Shown here piece by piece: positions 1 through 10,999 of a stretch of 64,000 nt of DNA. Under the pieces are notes generated by a model that saw only the letters and a list, made by a program, of their open reading frames with translations, was not told the DNA's origin and made no database searches. Each line of letters begins with the position of its first letter. Position 1 is the first letter of the stretch. The position numbers were made by a program, and so were the translations under genes. The stretch is from Incurvaria masculella. Lineage: Eukaryota > Arthropoda > Insecta > Lepidoptera > Incurvariidae. The DNA lies in the NCBI GenBank assembly GCA_946894095.1, contig OX335652.1, positions 18,499,001 through 18,563,000 on the forward strand. The letters are read 5' to 3'.

Positions 1-119
1 TTCAGCCCGTTGTCAAGGAGGCATCCGCCGCGCTCGTGCGCAGCAGACGACTGAGGTGACCGCTAGGCTCGCCGTGGGCGTAAATCGTAGCTGTGAGTGG
101 GGGCGGAAGCGGAAATGTC

Positions 120-200
120 TAGTGTATCTCTACCTGCCGCGTGAAAAGCCGTAACATTTTTCAAACATGTCTAACGACCGCGGTAACCTCAAAAGTATCA
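120..200 (+). repeat. Repeat shared with 21876-21985
   Basis: CATGTCTAACGACCGCGGTA and, in inverse order, GCCGTAACATTTTTCAAAC recur at 21876-21985. Element type unknown. Confidence 0.5.
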
Positions 201-284
201 TAACTGTGAAACGTTTATTTTGTTTCGATTATAATTTAGACCCAGTCATTCATTCAAGCCAAAAAACATCAGATTTACTAATGA

Positions 285-425
285 ACATGGATTTCTTATA
301 CCCCTATTAGCCCAAAACAACGCATCTCTGAAAGGATCAGGTACCATACTAGGACCTTCCCTTTATATGAGAGCAGGCTACATTGAACTATACATTTTCA
401 TTATCGCATCGATTCAATTTTCTTG
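285..425 (-). mobile_element. Very old SINE body fragment
   Basis: CATACTAGGACCTTCCCTTT and GCTACATTGAACTATACATT resemble the shared body in reverse. Confidence 0.4.
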
Positions 426-1070
426 CGGGACCTTAGACGTTTGAAATTACTTGGAAAAAACGATCGTTTTTACAAGTTTTTGAAACATATCTAGAGACCT
501 TTGGTCTTAAATATCATTTGAATTGCATTGTACCCCTCGGAAGTCACGTAACTTTTGCCGTAGTTTATTCTTGGCAGAAATAACTGCAAGTTTGATGCGT
601 TTCGAGTAAAATAAGCGTTCACTCCATATTTTTTTACCAATGGTGTCCGTGGATGAACGACACCATCGAGCATTTTCCTGATTAGGATGCACGTACTGTA
701 TTCTTATATAATATGTGTGAAATAGAACCGTGGAGTAGACATAATTGTAAAAGAACCGTAATAATTTTATTCTGAGCAACCTACAGTTCTTCTAAATGGA
801 ATTAGCAGCACTTCCCAGCAGCCAGGTGGGCACTATGACGTAAAGGTTTCAAACCCGCAATTTCAAAACCGCAAAGACGCAAGAGACAAGACTAGATTTA
901 TATATATTTTTTGTTTATTTATATGATTGACAAACATATTTTTTTTTCTTGAATAAGCAACACAGATAAAAAAGTAAATATACATTCCCCAAGCTATCAA
1001 TGCAGAAAGCAAAGATTTTAGCTGCCATTATAGTCTGCACTATAAATATAAAAGCAACAAAATAAGTTAG

Positions 1071-1396
1071 AAAACCAGCCAGGTGCGAGTCGGACTCGCA
1101 CACGAAGGGTTCCGTACCATCGTAAAAGATTTAACACAAACAATCAGGTTGTTTGTATGGGAGCCCCATTAAATTTTTATGATTTTTCAATTTTACCTAT
1201 TTGTTGTTATAGCGGCAAAATAAATACACACTCTGTGAAATTTTCAGCTATTTATCTGTTACGGTTACTGAGATACAGCCCTGAGACAGACTGACGGACG
1301 GACGGACGGACGGACGGACGGACATACGGACGGACGGACAGCGGAGGCTTAGTAATAGGGTTCCGTTTTCACACTTTGGGTACGGAACCCTAAAAA
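1071..1396 (+). mobile_element. GGAC-repeat element (lepidopteran type)
   Basis: Starts near CCAGCCAGGTGCGAGTCGG. It has the 9-bp palindrome GTGCGAGTC.G.GACTCGCAC, GGGTTCCGTAC, the TTGTTATAGCGGCAAAATAA block, a (GGAC)n tract at about 1292-1340, and ends GTACGGAACCCTAAAAA. The inner GGGTTCCGTAC and terminal GTACGGAACCC are inverted repeats. Confidence 0.88.
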
Positions 1397-1649
1397 TACA
1401 AGATATCAGTTTATGTCAAGTTTAACCATTGTTTACTCATGGACCATTTAAAAAATCTGACAGATCCCTTCCAAATAATTTAATCAGCAAAAACAAAAAA
1501 CCAATGCTTCCGATGGTCATCGGAAACTTTCGGAAATCAGAAACATGAAACTGATCCAGTCGATTTGGTAAATATATATATTATATTATATACATACATA
1601 TATTATATAAATATGTAATATATTTAGATTATCTAGGTTTTTGATATTT

Positions 1650-1728
1650 TTTCGGGAGGACTGGAGAAAAATTGGAGAGGCGTATGTCCAGCAGTGGACG
1701 CAAACACGCTGACTAACTGACTGACTGA
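1650..1728 (+). mobile_element. LINE 3' end (RTE-like) with CTGA tail
   Basis: CGGGAGGACTGGAGAAAAAT, GTATGTCCAGCAGTGGACGC then (CTGA)n. Same end as 50400-50583. Confidence 0.7.
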
Positions 1729-2199
1729 GAAAATATTAGATTTAGAGTTCCCAATCTAAAAAGATTGGAAAATATTGGCTAATAATCATTGGAAAAAGTT
1801 GCCTTCTGTTAAGTTCATTTTCGATTTGTTTTACTGAAATATACAGATATTAAGAAAACAAAAATATGTACGTAAAGGTTTCGCAAGTGATAATGAATTA
1901 TAATAGATATGATTACATTTTTGTCATGTTATTGTTGAATTTTTGGTATAGTTTGTGTTTGGAGTATGTATTGTACAATGTAATGTAACCTAGCGATCAT
2001 TTGTAGAAAAATGTGTAGGAAAATTGCTCAATTTTGAAAAACTCAGAAAATTGGTCTGCGGCAAAATGACATTGACCCGAGCGGAGCCGGGTCCCGTTGC
2101 TCGTATGCAAATAAAAAAGAAGTATGCGTAAAAACAAACAATTTCTCCGGGAGTTGTCCCCTAACCGCATACGGGCTCATATCTTGCCCGTCGACGGCC

Positions 2200-2420
2200 A
2201 GTCAAAGGGCAACGGCGAGCCAATTCGCTCGCGGCTCCGCGCCATATCACGGACGCGCGTCTACGCGGCGCGCGCGCCATTTTGTGACGACTGACGATTA
2301 GGCTTCCGGAAGCTGCACGTTTCAGAGATCTGTCCGTATGTCAATCGCGGAGTTGTTTCAGTAAATTTGTGCGCGGCGCGCACTGTATGTGTAATGGGTG
2401 TGATTCGGACCAGTTCTTCT
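2200..2420. promoter_or_regulatory. CpG-rich promoter-like patch
   Basis: High CpG density (GACGCGCGTCTACGCGGCGC) in AT-rich surroundings, a GCGCGCCATTTTG motif that resembles the YY1/Pho core, and initiator-like TTTCAGTAAA near 2354. No ORF follows directly. It could be the promoter or first non-coding exon of a gene outside my recognition. Low confidence. Confidence 0.3.
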
Positions 2421-2689
2421 CAACGATATCCATACGTACCTACCCTTTTAATAATTAAATTTGCGGAATTAAGTTCGTTTCCAGTCAAGAGTTTCGTATC
2501 GGCGCGGTGACAAACATGATGAAATGTAGTCTGGATTCACATTAGGGTGCTGGTACCTGGTGACATAGCCTCGGAACCCTGTCTAACAGGTTCTAAAAAA
2601 CAATTTTCAGCATTATTAATGAAGGAGTTTAAGGTATGCAGTATTTTTTTTTAAATGTAGTATATGCCTCCGCTTTATAAATACTATAA

Positions 2690-3285
2690 TTTGTAATGAG
2701 TCGTATTCACTACGTATAATATTCACAACGTATAATGTTATACGTTGTGCATGAGTTTAAAAATAAAATCAACTCTTTGCATCATGCAGAACGTCTAATA
2801 GTCACAATGTATAATATTCCTAACGTGAATTCACAAAAAAAGAAAACCATGCAGAACGTATAATATGCCAAGAAGCACTGCATAAAGCGCCCTAATAACG
2901 ATACATTTAAGGCTGAAATTGCTACGAATCGATATTTGTTGAAGAGTAACAATTTGCTACAACGCTAATTGAGACGGTCGAAAAGTCGCGTGCGAGTATA
3001 CGCTTTAAAAGTATATTCATAAAGGCGCTTGTCGTATGAAAAGTTTTTGGATTATATGATATGCATGGTTTTCTTTTTTTGTTAAATAAAGACCATAATA
3101 TTATACGTTGTGACTATTATACGTTATGCCTGGACAAATAAGTAATTTTATTTTTTAAACTTCTTCATGCACTACGTTTAAGATTATACGATCTGCCGAT
3201 TATACGTTGTGCATGGTTTTAAAATTTTGTAAAAATATGACATTATACGATCTGCATATTAGACGTTCTGCCGTTCCCCCTTTGT
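2690..3285 (+). mobile_element. Inverted-repeat element studded with ATTATACGTTGTGC motifs
   Basis: The motif TTATACGTTGTGC (or its inverse or close variants such as ACGTATAAT, TTATACGATCTGC) occurs about ten times near both ends: 2706-2750, 2788-2870, 3097-3130, 3175-3275. TGCAGAACGTATAATATGCC and CATGGTTTTCTTTTTTTG pair with inverse copies. No ORF. Confidence 0.6.
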
Positions 3286-3429
3286 AATAACAATCCCTCT
3301 TGAATGAAAATGTTTCTAAGTCATGTTTTTATTAACCAAGCGATACTGAAAGCCTAATACTTACACCTGCTTGTTTTAATATTTGGAAAGAAATCTCTAA
3401 ATGCATTTTTATACCAAAAGCTGCATATG

Positions 3430-3950
3430 ACTTACTCACATAGGACGCCAGTACTTATTAGATATTCTTTGACATAGGAGGTACCCGACCTGCTCGTCGC
3501 AAATATTACCTTTTATCCCATGTGCTTCAGAATTTTTAGGGGTTTTCGAAAACCATGCCGGTCCGCCAGTTGCTTCTTCACACCATGCTTGACGTACCGC
3601 AGGTTGTACTTTGGGGGAAATACCCGGTAGGTGCACTCTACAGATTAACAAACATATAGGTTAAAGATCAATAGGATCAGTTGGTTCGTCTTTCAGGACG
3701 GTCGACAGTCGGAATGGGTGCATTCCTGCGCGTTGAGCGATGGTTAGAAAGCTCACTAAGGGATGGCGTAATGCAGCTCCGAAGAGCATTCTTCATGGTA
3801 GAGACGATAAACCTGGTAGACACGGAGATGGAATTAATTTCTGGGATACGTTGGCATCGTCGAGAAGACGCATGGCATGGCGCTGTATTGAGTCCAAGTA
3901 GCCAAGCAGTTACTTAGCTGAACTTTCCCACAGATGCGATCAATGCACAA
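3430..3950 (+). repeat. Unclassified interspersed repeat
   Basis: CCATGCCGGTCCGCCAGTTG, GCGTAATGCAGCTCCGAAGA and GATGCGATC. Related stretches are 14085-14345 (+) and 10150-10420 (-; inverse of GCTCGTCGGAGCTGCATAAC). It ends where a SINE begins. Confidence 0.5.
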
Positions 3951-3965
3951 ACACCTTATCTTTTT

Positions 3966-4347
3966 GTCAGCCTCAGTGGCCCAGTGGCGCGACACTTCGG
4001 CGATCGCTCTCCGAAGTTAAGTAACGCTGGGTCCGGTCTGGTCTTGGATGGGTGACCATTCGACCGTTAAGAGAGGCTGGCCGTGGTTCGGATTCCACGT
4101 TAAACTGTAGGTCCCCTTCCTTGCTTACTAGGTGGTAGGGTTCATCCCGCCCGGGTTGGTACCATCGCATTGGATGAACGACGGTCGAAGCGGCAATGAA
4201 AATTGTCCGTGTTTTCCATCCAGTTCAATGTAGCCGTGCAATAAAAGGAAGGTCCTGGCATGGCACCTAGTTCCCATGTGGTGTGTTGGGCTAATACCAT
4301 GACAGAAGGTGTGGTATTAGCCATCCATGTCCAGTCACATAAAAAAA
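3966..4347 (+). mobile_element. SINE with 5S-rRNA-like head, copy 1
   Basis: A tRNA A-box-like start (TGGCCCAGTGG) leads into a 5S rRNA internal promoter: CCGAAGTTAAGTAACGCTGG (4011-4030, A-box region) and GTCTTGGATGGGTGACC (4041-4057, box C). Then comes the shared SINE body (GGTTCGGATTCCACGTTAAA, CTACTAGGTGGTAGGG-like, TTGTCCGTGTTTTCCATCCA, GGTCCTGGCATGGCACCTAG) and an A-rich tail. Non-autonomous Pol III retroposon. Confidence 0.85.
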
Positions 4348-4599
4348 AGCAGCAGTTTTTGATTCGGCATTAAATACTGATGCAACCTGTTGGCACTGCC
4401 AGCTTTTTTGAGGCGAGCTTGGCTAACCAACCAATAACATCCAGTTGGGTTACCTTTCGAAGGCGAAGAAATAAATACGTGTCATCCCGATTAAATGTGA
4501 ATTGATGTCACCATAAGATAATTTTCGCTCTTCAGAGCGTTGCATTTTTACAATTTATCAATTTATCATTGAACTAAAAATATCATTGGCGTTTCGGCC

Positions 4600-4700
4600 G
4601 TGGCTCATTCAATACGATGGTACCAACCATAGCAGGGATAATCCCACCACACAGTAAGGAGTTGGAATTCGAACCACGAATGTCGAATCCCTTAGTTTCC
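4600..4700 (-). mobile_element. Very old SINE body fragment
   Basis: TCATTCAATACGATGGTACC and GGGATAATCCCACCACACAG resemble the shared body in reverse. Confidence 0.4.
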
Positions 4701-5067
4701 TCTTGCGACGTGCACGGGAAGAAATACAGTGAACTAATTGTATCGTTTTATCGAAAATTAACATAGCACAAACATACATCATAAACTCTAGATTAGGTTA
4801 GGTAAGGTTATGTGCATGCAAATTTTTGATAACATGATTCAACTTACTACATTTAGGTCCTAGAATGATTTTCTCTACATCGAAATAAAACGATAAATGA
4901 ACTGGATATGCTCACAAAATTGTACAACAATAAATGCATCTACGTATGCATGATATCTCCATTTTGAGAATTTATGTATTGCTTTGAGCAATTTGAAACG
5001 TATGCAGGAATATCCACATTTCTATGGGAGGTTTTATGCACTTATGACGCTGTCACATTCGCCCCAG

Positions 5068-5283
5068 TTAGCCATGTTTACTAAACTTCCACTTCCAGAC
5101 ACGTCCAGTCCCATTGTCTCTCTCGTCGACGGAGTTTACTTGCTCACCAGTCATCTGCGTTACAATGGCCCGCTTGTTTTCAAACTCGATTTGAACCTCG
5201 GGCGCAGACTCTTGGAATGATTGCTTTTTCAAACCGTCTTCTCTTGTGGCCCCAAATGCTACATAAATTGTATTGTCTATCAT
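5068..5283 (-). other. Unassigned 71-codon ORF
   Basis: On the minus strand it opens MIDNTIYVAFGATRE and continues with a mixed polar composition unlike translated simple repeat. It could be a single exon or a relic. I recognise no domain, and no paralogue is in the window. Confidence 0.2.
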
Positions 5284-5928
5284 GTGAACGCTTGTAAGTA
5301 TGCAATTACAATTTGCTCCAATAAAAGCGTATCTTTAGGTAATTTAGCAAAATTTGGAGTAGGATTTTGGTAATTTTGCTTCTTGAGCTAGTCGAATTAG
5401 TCCTGTCTGTCATGGTTGATGACCTTTCTAATGATAGTATGTGCTAAAACGAGGTTTACTGCTGTTAACCTCGTGTAGGCACACGTTACGAGTAGTGGTG
5501 AAACCAATGCTGTCAGTCACCTAGCCTTTTTTTCCATAGCCTAACACCACCAAATTTGTGGGTTTTCTCATGGTTTATTTCTTCACAGTAAAGCATTTGT
5601 GTAACAAATGTAATACCTTCACATTAAAACCTAAACGAGAGAGACGGTCTCTTTCTCATTGTATTAAAATACCTAACGCAATGCAACGCAAATTTATAAA
5701 CATTATTAGAAATGGATCCGCCATTTTGAATAATTTCCAAAAACTGAATCGACAAAAAACCATATATTTATCGAACTTGCTCATACAATTTCACGAGAAT
5801 CAGTTGAGAAATTCGACCTGTAGAGTAGAATAGCAGGACACCGGACAAACATACGAAAGCATAATTGCCCAGGCTAAAACGGAGACGCTTTGCTCGGTCA
5901 ATTATATATTTGTACGGAAGCCCCGCTT

Positions 5929-5957
5929 CGCTAGTCGGATTCGCACTTGTCCGGTTT
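5929..5957 (-). mobile_element. GGAC-repeat element, end fragment
   Basis: TCGGATTCGCACTTGTCCGG only, directly against the GAAGTCGG repeat. Confidence 0.45.
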
Positions 5958-6596
5958 TTAACCGACTTCGAAAAAGGAGGAGGTTCTCAATTCGAGAGTA
6001 TTTTTTTTTCATTTCGTGATTTTTTCTCTAGAATATAGAATGCATTTCATAATTGTTTTTGTCAAGGAAACCAATAACAACGGTACATTTGAAATTGAAA
6101 ACAATAAGTCCCTTTGAAATATCAACTACAACATCACAAAATAAACTAGTGGCGTGCAATTTGTATGACAGTGAAGTAATTTTGTATCGTTAAGTATGTA
6201 GGTGCATTTGAAATGCATTCCATTATTTCGAGCGTAAGAAATTAAAATGAGAATGCACCATTGCTCGTGTCGTGACGTGAACCTGGGTTGTCATCGTGTT
6301 ATTTAGGGACCGTACATAAATTATGTGAGCCACCTATTTTATTGTTACATCTAAGCATTATCACATTCACCAGGATTGTGACTTATTATGATTGTTGGTG
6401 TCATATGCTATAGACAATACAAAACAACAATTGCCGTTATTAACTTATTACAAGCTATTCGACGACAACATTCAGAGATAACGTTTTCATGGAATTTTTA
6501 AAACGTCATCTTAGATGTGACGAAACATTAAAAAAAAACATACAGACGAATTGATAACCTCCTCCTTTTTTTGAAGTCGGTTAAAAACTGGATAAC
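5957..6596 (+). mobile_element. GAAGTCGG inverted-repeat element (about 640 bp)
   Basis: Left end TTAACCGACTTCGAAAAAGG, right end CCTTTTTTTGAAGTCGGTTA, a terminal inverted repeat of about 28 bp including GGAGGAGG/CCTCCTCC. The AT-rich interior has no ORF. Confidence 0.75.
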
Positions 6597-6754
6597 TCGC
6601 GTGCCGAGGAGTCCGTACAAAATGTTGTGTTAATAGTTCGTCCATCAGGGTTTGACATATTTTAAAAATTATAACTAGAAGTTAACGATTTTCGGATGTT
6701 TTCCTTACCTAACCAGGTAATTAGGTTATGTGCTTCTTCAATATCAGGTTCGTG

Positions 6755-6975
6755 GTTCTGAGCGCCTTTCAGAGGTCTGGGTTCAAATCCACACCCCGTC
6801 CATGCACCACTTTCTTTCTCATTTTGAATTAGATAAGTGAATTTAGTTACGAATGTGGTTCGGAATCCATGTAAAACTGTAGGTCCCCTTATCTTAAGGA
6901 GGGTTTAAGCCCGTCCGGGTTGGTACCATCGTATTGGATGAAAAGATGAACGAAGCGGCAATGAAAAACTAAGAA
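6755..6975 (+). mobile_element. Diverged tRNA-head SINE
   Basis: B-box-like AGGTCTGGGTTCAAATCC, then CATGCACCACTTTCTTTCTC, GGTTCGGAATCCATGTAAAA, and a TTGGTACCATCGTATTGGATG body; the 3' part is missing. Confidence 0.7.
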
Positions 6976-7113
6976 AAGTGTGCTGTGATCGTATACCGCA
7001 TGGCTCTATTTCATCTGTGTCCGATGACATTTTGAGTATTTAAAAATGTCTTGCTTGTACATGTCAATGGCAAGCTTGCACATTATTACGTATGAAAAGA
7101 AAATTATTTCCGA

Positions 7114-8497
7114 CTAGCAGCCCGTCCCGGCTTTGCACGGGCATAATATAATTTAAAAAAATATTATTTTGACACAATGGTACACAAATAAACCCTTTTA
7201 TACGTAGAGTTCCTAAAAAAAATAAAATTAACAAAAAAAATAACCGACTTCAAAGAAAAAGCACTAAAAAGTAAAAAATAATGTTCATTTTTGTAGTTAC
7301 GATTTCTGTTATTTTTTGAGTCGGCGTCAGCCGGGCACGCGCTGCGCCAATCAAGAGAACCTAACCTAATCTAACCTAACCTAACCTAACCTAACCTAAC
7401 CTTGGCTGACACCGACTCAAAAATAACAGAAATCGTAACTACAAAAATGAACATTATTTTTTACTTTTTAGTGCTTTTTCTTTGAATTCGGTTATTTTTT
7501 TGTTAATTTTTTTTATTTGTTAATTTTTAGTGAATCTGAAGTACACTTACTAATTTGTACACTTCCTTTCCAATAAAAAAAGAATCACCGAAATCGGTTG
7601 GCGTTATATTGAGTTATTCGTCCATTTGTCGCGCACATCTTAATACAAATTTAAGACTTTTATGATTTTCTCATGGATATCATTGTCAGAACTTAACCAA
7701 ATTAAACCAAATGGGACCACTTGGGAAGCACTAGCTATCATTTAAAAAAATAATCATCAAAATCGGTTCACCCAGGAAAAAGTTATGAGGTAACAAACAT
7801 AAAAAAAAAACATACAGACGAATTGATAACCTCCTCCTTTTTTTGAAGTCGGTTAAAAAGAGCATATTTGTAATAAAAAAAACTTAGCTATAATTTCAGC
7901 GGGAATGAGCCGCGCGGCAAGTTTATTTTGTTGCCTTGACTCCCCTCCCGTACGCCTGAGTGACGCCTACAAATAAAACGCATAGCTAGCCGAGCGGAGT
8001 TTTTCTAATTTTTAAACTAAGTAGTGATATCTTTCGAATGGAATGTCGGAATCTAATAATTCAAACAGTTATATAAAAGTATTGAAGAAGTCTTAAATAA
8101 TAATTTATTTATTTTGATAAGAATTAATACCTAGGTACAAATAAAAAGCCTTTTCTAACGGCGGTATTTAATTTTTTTTTTATAATAAATGCACACTTAT
8201 TGTGACTTATCTATAATAGTTAGATGTATTCTGTCGCCACATTTTTTGTAGATCATGATGTGTTCCTTAAAATTGTAGAACATCATTTTGTTCTATTGTG
8301 AATAGTTTTCGGAGTTTTGGTAAGGATCCCTAATTTTAAAAAAATAAAAGATAGCCTATGTTACTAGGATATACTGTAGCTTTCCAAGGGTGAAATAATT
8401 TTTCAAATCCGTCCAGTAGTTTCGGAGCCTATTCAATTCAAATAAACAAACAAAAAATCAAATCTTTCCTCTTTATATATTGGTATATAGATATAGA
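7114..8497 (-). mobile_element. Helitron-like element with a nested palindromic repeat
   Basis: On the minus strand it begins A|TCTATATCTATATACC near 8497 and ends GGGACGGGCTG-CTAG|T at 7114, with a GC hairpin before CTAG. These are Helitron ends in an A^T site. The GAAGTCGG composite at 7217-7860 is inserted in it. Confidence 0.6.
7217..7860 (-). mobile_element. GAAGTCGG composite with TTAGG-core palindrome, copy 1
   Basis: 7229-7508 is a large imperfect palindrome: AATAACCGACTTCAAAGAAA pairs with CTTTGAATTCGGTTATTTTT and TTACGATTTCTGTTATTTTT with AATAACAGAAATCGTAA. The loop side holds a (CCTAA)n run at 7359-7402. The remainder to 7860 ends CCTCCTCC...GAAGTCGGTTAAAAA. Confidence 0.8.
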
Positions 8498-9059
8498 TAA
8501 TATGTAATTGACCAACGAAGGTCGCGTTTTAGCCGTTTCCGAATTATAGTTTTCCCGGACCTCGTGTGAATAATAATGTAATTCACATCATATACATAGT
8601 CAACCTTTTTTAAGTCATTGCTATCAAAAAAAACGGTTTAAGAGTAAGAGGACGTCTTTTAAAATAAATCTATCAATCGATTTTAATCACATGAAATATG
8701 ATTGTATCTGAACTACTTCAGATATATAATTGTAACTTAACCTAACCTAACCTTACCTAAATTTATGGCGCATCATCCGGAAATAGAACCTTGTAGAAAA
8801 AAAAAAATACTTTACGTAATTTTTGGATAGCCCCACATGCAAAGATGATGTATTTCCTTTGTTATGGTCAACAAGTAGAGTCAATGCTGTGATAATAGAA
8901 ACTATTAATTGGTTTCTTCTTTACATGTTTATGCGTCATTTAACTGCAAATGCTAATGATTCGGAATCCATGTAAACATTATATCTTCCTCCTGTTGTAA
9001 TAAAAAACCGGATCAACAGCACAAGTTATGGGTTCCGGCACATACAAATGAATACAATT

Positions 9060-9190
9060 GGGATCACTGCATTTCAAGGAGATAGAGATATGTATGTATG
9101 TATAATCGACCGTGAAGCAAGGACACATTAATTGAAGAATGAGCCCAGTAAAAAGAACTACTTTACGAATATACTGCAAAGCTGGGCCCG
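9060..9190 (-). repeat. Diverged half of the GATATGTATG foldback repeat
   Basis: GATATGTATGTATGTATAAT, GACCGTGAAGCAAGGACAC and GAATATACTGCAAAG match parts of 46829-46974 in rearranged order. Confidence 0.5.
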
Positions 9191-9213
9191 AACCAGTGAA
9201 CTTAGTGAAGTAC

Positions 9214-9379
9214 ACTCAGGCTGAGATAAATAGTCGTAACAAAACGAAAAGTAGTACTTTATGACGTCACTTTGCATTATTTTGACATTTCTTTCATACA
9301 AAGTGTGTCGAAATGACGTCACAAAGTACTACTTTGCGTTAGCATTCGTTTCGGTTACGACTATTTATCTCAGCCTAAG
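9214..9379 (+). mobile_element. Foldback element, copy 1
   Basis: GGCTGAGATAAATAGTCGTA pairs with TACGACTATTTATCTCAGCC; TAGTACTTTRTGACGTCA arms continue for about 60 bp each side. Confidence 0.8.
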
Positions 9380-9655
9380 TAATTTGTACACACGTCCTTT
9401 TCAATAAAAAAGAATCATCGTAATCGGTTGGCGTGATATTGAGTTATTCGTCCATTTGTCTCGCACATACATAATGCAAATTTAAGACTTGTATGATTTT
9501 CTCATGGATGCAATTGTCAGAACTAAACCAAAATGGGACCACACGGGAGGCACCAGCTTTCAAATAAAAAAATAATCATCAAAATCGGTTCACCCAGGCG
9601 AAAGTTCTGAGGTAACGAAAATAAAAAAAAATACAGTCGATTAGAGAACCTCCTC
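9380..9655 (-). mobile_element. GAAGTCGG repeat, split by a GGAC-repeat element
   Basis: Same internal sequence as 7550-7860 (ATCGGTTGGCGTGATATTGA, CATCAAAATCGGTTCACCCA). Its end resumes at 9955-9970 after the nested element. Confidence 0.75.
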
Positions 9656-9956
9656 CTTTTTAGGATTCCGTACCCAAAGGGTGAAAACGGAACCCTATTA
9701 CCAAGCCTCCCCTGTCCGTCCATCCGTCCGTCGGTCTGTCACAGGGCTGTATCTCATGAACCGTAATAGGTAGGCAGCTGAAATTTTCACAAAGTGTGTA
9801 TTTATTTTGCCGCTATAACAACAAATGGATAATTTTAAAAATATATAAAAATTAAAATAGGGCCCCATACAAAAAACCTGATGTTTTTGTGTAAAATCTT
9901 GTGCGATGTTACGGAACCCTTCGTGTGCGAGTCCGACTCGCACTTGACCGGTTTTT
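9655..9956 (-). mobile_element. GGAC-repeat element, nested in another repeat
   Basis: Begins TTTTTAGGATTCCGTACCC and ends GACTCGCACTTGACCGG on the plus strand. The flanks CCTCCTCC-TTTTT and TTTTTTGAAGTCGG are the two halves of the GAAGTCGG repeat, so it inserted into that element. Confidence 0.85.
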
Positions 9957-10149
9957 TGAAGTCGGTTAAGAAATGGAAGTCGAACGCATGGTCCGTACAT
10001 TTTTGTATTTGTATAAACGGATATACGGATATGAATTAATGTATCGAAAAAACCAAAAACGTACAGACGTGTCAGTTGATTTATTTAATGTGAAAAATAT
10101 CAGAATATTTTTTTCTTAATTTGACTGCTACAAGAAACAGGCACGAGTA

Positions 10150-10420
10150 TGGAACTTGAACGCCTCATTATCCTTGCGTCTACGCAACAAGCTCTCAAAC
10201 TGGTTATTTTTCACGCTTTTACTAAATAAGATTCGGTCGACGACCCCAAAGTATCTTTGAATTTAGAGACCCTTCAACTCCGAAACTTCAACTTCCAACA
10301 CAAGCGTGTTCTACCGTCTTTACCATGGAGAATGCTCGTCGGAGCTGCATAACGCTCTCCCCTTTTACCATTGCACAACGCGGAACAGGCAGGAAATGCA
10401 CCCGTTCGCTGGCGACATTC
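10150..10420 (-). repeat. Unclassified interspersed repeat
   Basis: The minus strand reads GTTATGCAGCTCCGACGAGC and AGGGTCTCTAAATTCAAAGA, homologous to 3768-3800 and to 14218-14250 respectively. Confidence 0.5.
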
Positions 10421-10577
10421 CACTTTATAATATATTTTAACATTACCCAACAAATTATTCCTATACTACGTTCTACTATAACTAATTATATTGCAACGAA
10501 AGACCCTCTCTCCCATAGCACAGGGAATCCTATTTTGGGAGACAGGGATTCATACTAAACTATTACATGTTATAGTA

Positions 10578-10946
10578 TTAAGGTGGCCCATCCCGCTCAT
10601 TTCCCCATACAAACGATCGCTGTAGTCAAAAATCTAACAAAAACCAAATAGATTATAAATCTTGATTAAATAAGCTATGTCTGATGACTAATCTTTTTAA
10701 GGTTTTCTTCCTTTATCATTGCGTAATCCACCTCCAAATGTATTGTATAAAACGCGCGAAAAATTCGAACTTTCGGACCTTATAACTTAGAAACCAAACA
10801 CAATTTTACAATGCTAATGGTCATCAGACATCTAGTTCGTTCAAATAAAGCTCTTTTAAGCAAAATTTGGGATTTCTAATAAGAATTATAGGCGTGATCT
10901 TCTTTCCCCGTTTGTATGGGCAGTTGAGCGGGTTGGGCCACCTTAA
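10578..10946 (+). mobile_element. TTAA-flanked TIR element, copy 1
   Basis: TTAA-GGTGGCCCATCCCGCTCA ... TGAGCGGGTTGGGCCACC-TTAA; 369 bp, no transposase. TTAA target sites are typical of piggyBac-type transposition. Confidence 0.8.
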
Positions 10947-10999
10947 GAGGTCGTGGCGTACGCAATATGGCACTCTTCACGCAAAAAAAAGTTGTCCAA

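Noticed and set aside
3966..4060. A genuine 5S rRNA gene
   Set aside because: Only the internal promoter region matches. The sequence continues directly into a SINE body with a poly-A tail, and a second copy has the same structure.
5068..5283. Assignment of the minus-strand ORF to a lipid-binding protein family
   Set aside because: I compared it mentally with FABP-type patterns and found no convincing motif order, so it stays unassigned.
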